DNA of 64,000 bases. Origin: Rhizophagus irregularis. Its lineage: Eukaryota; Glomeromycota; Glomeromycetes; Glomerales; Glomeraceae. Both the position numbers and the translations under genes were made by a program. The stretch spans positions 1,038,001 to 1,102,000 of the forward strand of contig NC_089451.1 in assembly GCF_026210795.1 (NCBI RefSeq), given 5' to 3'. The notes under the pieces were generated by a model. It was not told where the DNA came from. It saw nothing but the letters and a program-made list of their open reading frames with translations, and searched no databases. Positions 1-8,960 of this stretch are shown here, piece after piece. Numbering within the stretch: position 1 is the first letter of the stretch; each line of letters starts with the position of its first letter.

Positions 1-446
1 TTGCCCCATGTCATTTTATTTCTTTTCCATTGATTATTTTCAGATTCCCATTTTTCTATAAATCCATCTTTCCAAATTGCTTTATAAATAGTTCCAAATC
101 CTCCTTTAGACAAATATTCAACATTTTCAAATCTGTCATATTCAATCCACTCTAAAATTTCTTTACTATTATTAGCTTTAAGTTGTGCTTTTTGAATAAA
201 CTTATCAACTTCATTATTTCCACTAGTCCAATTTTTGAAATTTTGTTGAAACTTACATTGACACCAATTACGAGAAGCTTTAGGTTGCTTACAATCTTTG
301 CATAATCCATTATTTTTAAAACGTTTTTTCAATTCTTCATTTAGTATTAACTTATCAATTAACAAGCTTTGTTCTTCTGTTAATTCCCATGGGTAAAAAT
401 CCTTTATTTGATCAATTACATTGCCACTGAGCATAATTTCTTCCAT
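1..446 (-). CDS. Protein kinase-like protein, partial (exon 1, runs off the left edge)
   Basis: The frame is open from an ATG at 446 to the window edge, about 148 codons. It begins MEEIMLSGNVIDQIKDF and carries the family marks in order: CKDCKQP, WCQC, FQQNFKNWTSGN, an LEWIEYDRFENVEYL block and the glycine-rich loop SKGGFGTIYKAIW. Comparison with the intact paralogs at 25328..26941 and 28643..30772 shows this is exon 1, with the catalytic loop expected beyond the edge. It is nearly identical (a handful of differences per 150 bases) to the broken copy at 18837..20430, but keeps the normal start that copy lost. A serine/threonine or TKL-type kinase role is inferred from the family; the catalytic residues beyond the edge cannot be seen. 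Confidence 0.85.
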   Translation of the reverse strand, partial: MEEIMLSGNVIDQIKDFYPWELTEEQSLLIDKLILNEELKKRFKNNGLCKDCKQPKASRNWCQCKFQQNFKNWTSGNNEVDKFIQKAQLKANNSKEILEWIEYDRFENVEYLSKGGFGTIYKAIWKDGFIEKWESENNQWKRNKMTWG

Positions 447-1126
447 ATTGGATAATAAAAAGAACAACTCTATGTTTTAACTGAGTAAAAAGGATATTTT
501 TTTTTTAATTTTTTTAAAAAAATCCACGGAAATGATCGACGTTCAAAAAATCAGCTGATGATCACAAAAGTTGAAAAATTTCTTTTTATAGATTCTGACA
601 GAAAAATAAAATACCAATTACATTTTTGTTATTATTTGTGACTATCATTATATTGTACGGAGTACATGGATTAGTAACTAATTGGATAATATATTTTATA
701 ATAATTTCAATTCTAACGTGATTTCTTAATCATTTTATTTTTAGTGTGTGACTAGCCGTAGCCCGTTGCATTGCAACAGGATTAAATGAGTTTAAATCAA
801 TTAAACAATAAAATTTTTGTTTTATATTTAGATGAATTAGCTCTTATATAATATTAACGTTTTTTTATTTTAAGTAAAAATATATATATATACCTATTCT
901 AACTAAAAAATGATACAAAGCATATTTATCCAATAAAAAATAATAATTTGATTATATCGCCAACCAAACCTAAGAGGTGAAAGAATGAAAGAAAAAAAAT
1001 AGAAAAAGCTAATAGAGCAATAAGAAAAAATTATTAACAATGACCATGGCATAAGCCTAAAAGATGAAATAAATGAAATAAATAATGACGATAATATATC
1101 ATACATATATAAAAAATATGTAATAA
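447..1126. other. Intergenic, upstream of the partial kinase
   Basis: No gene is seen. Near the kinase start lies a T-run/A-run homopolymer block (about 495..522), then a CAGCTG site at 552..557 in a context (AATCAGCTGATGATCACA) shared with the upstream DNA of other kinase copies. A Helitron-type 3' end sits at 752..781. The rest is AT-rich; an ORF at 903..1139 has a hydrophobic, composition-driven translation and is not accepted. Confidence 0.5.
752..781 (-). mobile_element. Helitron-type 3' terminus
   Basis: Read on the minus strand, a 9-10 bp hairpin with one mismatch (TGTTGCA paired with TGCAACG) is followed after a few bases by CTAG and then T. This is the known 3' end of Helitrons: a short GC-rich hairpin about 10 nt before CTRR, inserted between A and T. 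A second copy of the design is at 3590..3618. The element's 5' TC end and any Rep/helicase ORF were not found, so this may be a fragment or a non-autonomous element. Confidence 0.5.
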
Positions 1127-1554
1127 CAGCTGATTTCATAATATACGGGACACCTAATAATTACCGAGAGACGACTCGGTACATTCGGTAAAACTCGGTA
1201 AAGTTCAGAATAAGGTAAAACCATATTGTTAGATTCGGAGAGCTAGTGCTTCGATCCAGATTGATCCATTGACAACATTTTTCTATTATTTTTGTCAAAC
1301 TATAATTTTTGTCAGATTTAAAAAAAATTATTCTTCCACAAATTTTATTAATTTTGGCCAAACTTATAGCTCCAACTCAAATAAACCGATGCCAAACCAT
1401 AGTAAACCACGGATCGATCCGTTAAAAACCCATCTGGATCGAAGCACTAGTCCGAGCATGGTTTTATTTTATTCTGAGTTATACTGAATCTTACCGAGTT
1501 TCTCTCGGCATGGAGTAAAAATGATGGGTGTCCCGTACATTATGAAATCAGCTG
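1127..1554. mobile_element. Foldback element or MITE with 28-bp terminal inverted repeats
   Basis: The outer arms 1127..1154 and 1527..1554 are inverted copies with one mismatch, and both contain CGGGACACC. A second inner pair repeats GCTAGTGCTTCGATCCAG (about 1240..1258) in inverted form at about 1433..1452, so much of the 428 bp can fold back on itself. A TA dinucleotide flanks the CGGGACACC arms on both sides (1144..1145 and 1536..1537), which may mark a Tc1/mariner-like target site, but the inversion extends further out. The small ORFs inside (1161..1361 and 1269..1487) are by-products of the palindrome. Confidence 0.7.
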
Positions 1555-1625
1555 AAAAATAAATAAAAAAATTACACAAAAAATACAGCAAATTTTAAAG
1601 AACTCGGAAATATTCAACTCGTATG

Positions 1626-2208
1626 TAATTCAATCTAAAAATGAATTTATAAATAATAAATAATAATCAGTTCAATATTTATGAGAAAACAAAATTTTTA
1701 AAAATTACATAAATCACTTCTCTTAAAAATTCGGATGTAATAACCTGAGAATTGTTTAAACATTTTAAAGCAACCGGAAAATTTTCATAATCTCTGTGCG
1801 ACGTCCATTTGCATCTCATCCATTGATTATTTTCAGAATTCCAATATTCTATATAACCATCTTTCCAAATTGCTTTATAAATAGTTCCAAATCCTCATAT
1901 TCAACATTTTCAAATCTATCATCATTTTTATATTTAACATCAAGTTGTACTTTTTGAATAAACTTATCAACTTCATTATTTCCACTAGTCCAATTTTTGA
2001 AATTTTGTTGAAATTTACATTGACACCAATAAAAAGCAACTTGAGGCTGCTTACAATCTTTGCATAAACCATTCTCTTTATAACGTTCTTTTAATTCTTC
2101 ATTTAATATTAACTTATCAATTAATAATTCTTCTTCATTTGTTAATTCCCAATAATTAAAATCTTTAATTTGTTCAAATACATCATCACTAAGCTTAAAT
2201 TCTTCCAT
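1626..2208 (-). pseudogene. Kinase family relic, exon 1 with a deleted glycine loop
   Basis: Translation from the ATG at 2208 gives MEEFKLSDDVFEQIKDF, CKDCKQP, WCQC and FQQNFKNWTSGN, as in the intact paralogs, then departs. The segment coding for the ILEWIEY part is shortened. About 10 nt that would encode the AKGG part of the glycine loop are missing near 1895, which shifts the frame; the open frame then ends at 1849. Exon-1 homology out of frame resumes to about 1715 (FLRE followed by a splice donor), then intron sequence to about 1635, where homology stops at the foldback element. No second exon is present. This is a dead fragment: the ATP loop, catalytic loop and C-lobe are missing. Confidence 0.85.
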
Positions 2209-3588
2209 GACAGTTTAACACTAGTTTAACAGCTTTTTTTTTCAAAAAAAAAAAAAAAAAACCATGCCATTATTAATATTACAGTCGCACAGCAAATTTT
2301 ATTTTAATTTAGGCGTTCCAAAAGATCAGCTGATAACCAAAAAGAATTTCGTTAAGAAATTTCTATTTATAGATTCTGGCAGAAATTTAAGAATATAGAA
2401 ATTAAACAAATACTCCGTAATACAGATTTCACAAAAAAAAAAAAAAAATTTTAATCTTAAGTACAAAACTACTAATTTATTGTTATTTTAATTATCATTA
2501 AATTGTAGCTAATAGTAATTAGCAAGTTGCTCTTCAGAATATTTATTACTATCTATAGACAATAATTATAAAAAGTTATTGCTATATTAATAAAACAAAA
2601 TAAGAAAAGTAGTTATTTCTAAGGTATCAAAAATGTCGTGATTTACTTAAGTAAAATGAATAACATTCATATAATTACATTTTTTATCAAACGTAACGTT
2701 ACATAATTCACAAAAATATAATAGATTATTTTGCTAACTATATAAGGTTTTCATACATGACGTGTGAATGATAATGTAAAAAAAGATTACTACCAAAGGA
2801 AAGCGTAAGGCACGTGAATAATTGAATGTGCTAATTTTATTCCAAAGGTAAAAATTTCAATCTCTTGCAATTATTTTGACAATTTGGCATAAAAAGTGGC
2901 AAAGTGACAATCAACTTCATAGTCGTACATATTACGCTCAAACTCAAATTTTCAGAGGAATACAAATAAGGGATATTGGAAAGCTGGAAAGGTTAATAAT
3001 TCCGTATAGATGACATCAAATATGATAACATCATGATAGTACAGTATTTAGTCATTATTAAGTAATTAAGATCTGCTGAATAACCTAAAGAGCTTTAGTT
3101 TCAAATAAAATTAATAAAATGAAGAGACCAATTTAATTTTGATCTTGTTCACTTTTCGTATATATCACTGTTATGTTTGATAACTCTTCATTTCCTCTTT
3201 TCGCTTGTTCATTTATTTATTATAAGGGATTGAGAAGAGAATGTAATATATACAGTATGTGTATATTTTACAAATAATTATTATCATTGTATATTGTGCG
3301 AAATCCCACAAAAAATTAGTCTAACGTTGATCATTTTAGCTTGTCATAAAACAGGTTCTTTCACTCGCGCTCAAGAGAAGTTAATGAGTAGATCCGATCG
3401 ACAAAGAATTAAGTCTAAAACCACTCGACCACTCGTGTTAATTTAATATTAAATTTATTATAATACTATTCATATGATAAAAAGTATGCAAAAAACATTT
3501 ATTACGTACAATAGAAAAGCCACAATTTTTATGTTAATAAGAATTAGTTAAAAGTCAACCCAATTTTAAATAACAATTTTAATAAATT
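2209..3588. other. Intergenic block shared with the tandem kinase array
   Basis: No gene is seen. The block starts with a T-run/A-run tract (2229..2262) and a CAGCTG site (2327..2332). It continues with sequence that also occurs upstream of the kinase at 28643..30772, including the stretch around 3295..3450 (CCCACAAAAA, GATCATTTTAG, AACAGGTTCTT, GAGTAGATCCGATCG), which matches about 32790..32960. It therefore seems to be the old upstream region of the relic at 1626..2208, carried along in the duplication. Confidence 0.5.
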
Positions 3589-3589
3589 A

Positions 3590-3618
3590 CTAGCAGTCAC
3601 CCGTTGCTTCGCACCGGG
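3590..3618 (-). mobile_element. Helitron-type 3' terminus, second copy
   Basis: On the minus strand a hairpin (CCCGGTGC paired with GCAACGGG around GAA) precedes TGACTGCTAG and then T, the same arrangement as at 752..781. The sequence inward of the hairpin is not similar between the two copies beyond the first few bases, as expected for non-autonomous Helitrons that share only their ends. The 5' end was not located. Confidence 0.5.
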
Positions 3619-3620
3619 AT

Positions 3621-5295
3621 TAACGTTTTTTAATAAACATATATTACAGATAATAAATTATGCACATAAAAATATTATATAATAAGTAAAGATATAAATA
3701 AAAAATCTATAGATTATGGGTTGAAATAGTTTTTTTTTTATTTACAATTAAAAAAATATTGGTTCATAATAAAATGATAAAAATAAATTTTCATTCTTTC
3801 TTGAATGCTTTTTAATAAAAGAAATGAATAATATTAAAATAAGTATTATATTAATCATTTAGATAAAAAGAATTATCTATGTAATTTAAAAATTATAATT
3901 TATTAATTTTCAATGTAACCATTTTATTTTTACTAAATAAAATAATATATTTATCCTAAATAAAAAATCATGCGAAAACATGTAAAAACAAATAAAAAAA
4001 AAATGGGTTGAAAAAATTTTATTAAAGATCGGAAGAGGACCAGAAATAAAATTTATATAATGTAATTTTAGTAATTATAAGTTTCAGATTAGCTAGGTCT
4101 TATTTAGTGTAGGTTTGTATTATTTATTTCATGCATTATTGAAAGCCACAAAGCAAATACTACATTTTTCAATGATATAGACGTAAAAGGACAAACAATA
4201 AAGCATTACATCACGAACTAATATAAAATTAGTTTTCAACGTTTTTGTTAACTATAGTAAATATTACCATCCTTTCAGAAAAAGTCCCACAATTATAAAA
4301 TAAAAATCTTCCACTTGATAATAAAATTTTTTTTGGAATATTAACCATTCTTGATCTAAGGAACTGTAAGATGGAGAATGTTAAAGGAATTAGGTACTAG
4401 TAGTATTATAAGATCAACAGACCCTCGTATGACATTTTAGTGCTATGTTTCTCATATTTCGAAGACTTAATCGATTGTACAAAAAATTCTCAACATTTGA
4501 TTAGTTTAATTATCTAATGATTACACAAATGAAACAGACAATAATTGGCAATGATAAAATAAAATATTATTCCTCAGAAACTATTTGTATACCATATATA
4601 TTTGATAAAATAAGCGAAACAGGTAATTATATTTTACAAAATAGAAAAAAATTCATTATTTATTCCATGGGGATACAAGGAATACAGTAGAAATTCCTGA
4701 CGATCATATTAGTAGTTGGTATAAAGAGCCAATCTAATATAATTTAAATATCAGCTACTATTCTCCATGACAATATGAGTAATATGTTTGACTATAAAAA
4801 TCACGTGAGAAAAAATATGATAAAGGTGACCATGAGTGCGAAAGGATTATTACAAAAATTCTTAAACTGGAATTTTTTAACCATTAATTTTTTCACTATT
4901 TATTTCTTTATATTAAAAATTGTTTTAAAAAACTATTTAATTTTAGTGATTGATTATTGTACTGAGAACAAATTATCGCTGATCGTTTTAACCGTTGATC
5001 AACCATTTTCATTGTACTGCAGTAACTGGTACTATGTTCAACTAGTTATAACTTATAACTAGTAGTCAGTACTTTATTACCAGTACCCACGCAACATTAT
5101 ACTAGGAAGGAGGAATTGTTACGAAAATTTAATATGAAAGTATTAATATTTGATTGTAGGGGTCTAAGATTGTTAAGCAAATGTATACAAATTAGTCAAT
5201 TTATTTTAATTTATTAGGATTTTATGTAATAAAATGAGTATATTAAAGAAAAAAAACCCAATTTATTAGAGTATATATAATATGTAATAATATAT
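3621..5295. other. AT-rich intergenic DNA
   Basis: No convincing gene is seen. The 95-codon ORF at 4775..5062 is hydrophobic and AT-driven, with no family resemblance I recognise. If the Helitron end at 3590 is real, part of this stretch may be the body of that element, since its 5' end would lie at higher coordinates. Confidence 0.4.
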
Positions 5296-5446
5296 ACTTA
5301 TTGTATAGTATTTAGGCAATAACGTGCTGTTTTCGATTGAGGCCATTTGATTGGCTCAGATTGTGCCACGAAGTGGTACAATATGACCGATCAAATGGTT
5401 GAGATCGAAAACAGCAAAGTATTGCCTAAAGACCTATACAATAAGT
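5296..5446. mobile_element. Palindromic MITE of about 151 bp
   Basis: The two halves are inverted copies with arms of about 70 bp and few mismatches. The left arm carries CTTATTGTATAG, TTTAGGCAAT and GCTGTTTTCGAT, and the right arm carries their complements ending in CTATACAATAAG. The centre is near 5371 (GCCAC GAA GTGGT). The whole element could form one long hairpin when transcribed. No ORF and no clear target duplication is seen. Confidence 0.75.
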
Positions 5447-7050
5447 GTTTTATTATATAGACTCTCACGATCACAGTCACGAATTAATGTATAGTCTATT
5501 TGTATAAAAATCTAATTTTATTATGTATTTGTAATGATTTAAACAGTATTCATTTATTATATATATCATCAATAAAGCTATTCAATAAATGTAAAAAAAT
5601 ACAGTGTGATCCTATAAGGATATATAATAATAAGTTTTTATCAATCTGAAAAAATTTTTTCACCTTTTCTTTTTTTCGGGTTGGCTTTTTTTTTCAAACC
5701 GAATTTTTCACCATTTAGGTAATCGGATCGGTGCTGCAGACAACGGTAAGCACCTTTTTTTTCGTTTCTTTTTTTTCTTATTGATAAATTTAGGATTTTT
5801 TTTGCTAATACTTTTTATCCTTAATATTTTTTTTTAACGAAGACTTTATTAGTACTGAACCAATTACATTGTAATCAAACCCATATTCACCATACATACA
5901 TAACATACAGTATGTCAAACCTTCATACTAATTTTTAAAAATTGCGAGTGATTAGCTGAGTTTATAAATGATCGGGAATCTTCGTTTAGTTATTTCCCGG
6001 TCTCATATAGATAGCCGGGAAATTACTAATTTTAGTTTAAAATAGTTAAAATAGTTAATATTTAATGAGTGACACGCTCCAGGGGATTACTCATTTATTT
6101 CCAACTCCCTTTACGTGCATGATTTGTTAAATCATTGCCACACAGGTGGTGTGCAGAAAGAGTTTTTATTATTAGTAGATTCCCAAGTTTTAAAAAGTCG
6201 AAAATAAAATTTAATAACAAATAATGAAAAATTCAAGAAAGAAAAAGAATTTCTAAGTCATGAAAAATAAAAATACTTTCAAATCCTATTTAAATGAAAT
6301 TAAATAACCAATAAAATTAAAGCTTGAACTAAATAAATAATTCAGAAACGCATGACAACAAAATTTCTAAAATTATAAAAATTAAAATTTCTAATTGTTC
6401 TAAAGTTGCCATTGCCAAATGGATCGTTCCCCTAAAGATCTACATGGTAAAATTTCTTGAACGCAGAAATTAAAAATTAGCAGATCATCACCTGATAAAT
6501 GAATCACCCAATAAAAATTTAGTTTAACGTCATTCCGGATCGCAGTTAGGTTCATCAAGTCATTTTTGGCAACGGCTTTTGCAGGTACAGATTTAGCAGT
6601 AACTTTTGCAGGAATCTTGACAGGAGTCGCTTTACCTCTTAAGGGTGCTCATATATTCAAATAAATCTTCCAATAGTTTAAGGTTGTTTCTAACCGCAGT
6701 CGTTCAAATAAGTTAACCAATCACTAGTTTAAGGTCATTTCGGATCGCAGTCAATTTAAAACACTTTAAAATTTTTACGATTAAATTAAATGTAATATTG
6801 CGCCTCAAAATTAATAACATCATTAAATATAGTCGTACTGTACATGTAACGTCTGTGACTGTAACACGCATATCATCAATTTAAGTAGTACAATGTCGCT
6901 TTTTTGTAACATTCATTTTGGTTACACATTACTATTCTTATATGTATAAATTCGGAGTTAAAATACCGGTTTCAACCTTTTTTTTTTATTTAAAAAAAGT
7001 AATAAATATATTTTTATAAAAGAATTTAAAACCTTATAAAATATTTCATT
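5447..7050. other. Intergenic DNA with short hairpins and direct repeats
   Basis: No intact gene is seen. A hairpin with arms ATTTCCCGG and CCGGGAAAT lies at about 5990..6020. A motif TTTAAGGT or TTTAACGT followed by CGGATCGCAGTC or a near version occurs three times (about 6523, 6680 and 6727). On the minus strand 6390..6652 there is a start-less open frame with a Lys/Ala/Pro/Val-rich stretch (TPVKIPAKVTAKSVPAKAVA) that may be an exon remnant. The part just before 7050 is the upstream region of the plus-strand kinase. Confidence 0.4.
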
Positions 7051-7905
7051 ATGTCATATGGTGAAAATAAATTAATTAATAATGCACTTAACAGATCATA
7101 TGCATTAATAGATTCCAACATTCATAATGATATACAAAAACAATATGAATTTAGAAAACAAATACTTCTTGATGATGAATCACTTACGGAAAATGAAAAA
7201 TCTGAAGCAATAATAATAATAGCTAAAAATTATGATCTTAACAAACTTACTTTTAATGAAGGAACAAAAAGAATTTGTGAAAATTGTAACCAAGAATGTT
7301 TAGCTGTAACATATTGTGAATATTGTGTTCGAAATTATTTAAAAGCAAAATTTTCAAATTGGACATCAGGAAATGTTATTATTGATAATTTAATACAAGA
7401 ATGTCAAATGAAGACAATTAAACCAAGCCTAATACCAGAATGGATTCCATATAATAATCTAGAAAATATTGAATACCTAACAAAAGGTGGATTTTCAGAA
7501 ATTTATACGGCAATATGGATTAATGGGAATTTTACTGAATGGGATTCTGAAGGCAACAATTAAAAAGATTTGGAGATTTTTATGTAGCACTCAAAAGATT
7601 AGAAAATGTTGAAAATGCAAACCAAAATTGGATTGAAGAGGTTTGTAATCTAAATATTAAAAAAAGAACAAATAAATTTTTTGTTGAAAAAATTTTTTTT
7701 AATGGTTTATTTTATAGGCTAAATCACATTTAAATATAAGCAATAAATGGAGTGGAATTGTCCAATGTTGTGGATTAACACAAGATCCGTCAAATGGAAA
7801 TTATATGCTTGTAATGAATAAGTTGGATTTAGATTTAAGAAATTATTTACAACAAAATCATAGTCAACTTACATGGAAAAAAAGAATTCAAATTATTACT
7901 GATAT

Positions 7906-8363
7906 TGTTGTATCAGTTCTTTACGCTTAAAATTATTAAGCAATTTATGTGGTTAGGTAGCAGAAGGTTTATGTAGTGTATAGACAAACAATATATCAAA
8001 ATTATCCGATCAGACGTGTTGTATAGCGCTGTACGTCGGCATATACTTCCAAACACGAATAAAGGATTTCACTTGATAAAAACTGTCACTTTATAACTTT
8101 AATAAAAACTTTATTTATTCCCTTTTTATTACAACAAGAAAATTGACCTATATTTATAATAAATTATACATATAAGAAGAAATTTAATATATTTACTATG
8201 TATAATATGACTAACATGTTCAATACGTTGATCATAACCAACATGTTGATTAGGTTCGACATGTTAATCATGTTCGGCATATTAATTATGTCCGACATGT
8301 CAATCAAGTTAAACATTTGCAACATCGATCAATTTCGGAGTGGCACATGACGATCACATGACA
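7906..8363 (-). repeat. Long terminal repeat (3' LTR of the element)
   Basis: The LTR begins TG and ends CA on the element strand (TGTCATGTG...GATACAACA). On the element strand, ACATGTT-like units recur in the first quarter (plus strand 8213..8325), in the U3 region. An AATAAA-containing stretch lies in plus strand 8095..8130. It is preceded on the element strand by a purine-rich tract at 8364..8377. Confidence 0.95.
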
Positions 8364-8377
8364 TCATCCCCTCCCTA
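8364..8377 (-). other. Polypurine tract of the retrotransposon
   Basis: On the element strand the bases TAGGGAGGGGATGA directly precede the 3' LTR. Such a tract primes plus-strand DNA synthesis in LTR elements. It overlaps the TAG stop of the 141-codon ORF, so that ORF reaches right up to the replication signal. Confidence 0.85.
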
Positions 8378-8800
8378 ATTTTCAACTCCGTTGAAAATTT
8401 CCGAAGCTCGCAGAACTAAACCTTGATATTCTTGAGTGTTAAGTTCTCTCAACAATGTTACGTTGGTCCTTTTAGTTCTCATAATTTGTTTGGCTCCTGG
8501 AATTTCGAAAATATAAAAAATCCTAGTAGCAGAGGTCCTGTAATGTGCAGTTAACTGTCGCACAAAGTAACTGCGCTGCACACTGGATTCAGTTTCTTTT
8601 TCCAAAAATCGACCCAAGTAATATAAGTGAACAAGCAACAAAAGTCGATTGTTAAAATGCTTAATCCGATTCAAAGCATCACAAAGAATCTCAAATTTTC
8701 TTTCAGGCTTCATATTGGGTTCATAAGGAAGTGGAAAAGGTGTCACTTCAACTGGAGTTGTTTGTAGTAAATCTTCTAAGATGCTTTGATAGGGTTCCAT
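8375..8800 (-). CDS. Unknown 141-residue ORF between integrase and the 3' LTR
   Basis: I do not recognise this protein. It starts MEPYQSILEDLLQTTPVEV and looks mostly helical, with a Leu-rich stretch (NNRLLLLVHLYYLGRFLEK), a basic patch (RTKRTNVTLLREL) and no signal peptide or clear membrane span. It sits where some Ty3/gypsy elements carry an extra, sometimes env-like, ORF, but nothing here suggests an envelope protein. Its GC content matches the element rather than the host, and its stop falls on the polypurine tract. An A-rich spacer of about 160 bp separates it from the integrase. It could be an accessory protein of the element or a captured host exon. Confidence 0.7.
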   Translation of the reverse strand: MEPYQSILEDLLQTTPVEVTPFPLPYEPNMKPERKFEILCDALNRIKHFNNRLLLLVHLYYLGRFLEKETESSVQRSYFVRQLTAHYRTSATRIFYIFEIPGAKQIMRTKRTNVTLLRELNTQEYQGLVLRASEIFNGVEN

Positions 8801-8960
8801 ACTAATAATAAAAATAATAATAAAAAAAATAAAAAAAATAATAAAAAAAATGTATATATATATAATTTTTCATTAAACATTAAACATATTAATCCCAAAA
8901 AAAAATGATCTTCGGTCATAATTATTTGTAATACATTATGTACATATATGCATTACGTTA

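Noticed and set aside
8375-8800. Envelope gene of an errantivirus-like element
   Set aside because: It has no signal peptide, no membrane anchor and no cysteine pattern, and at 141 residues it is far too short.
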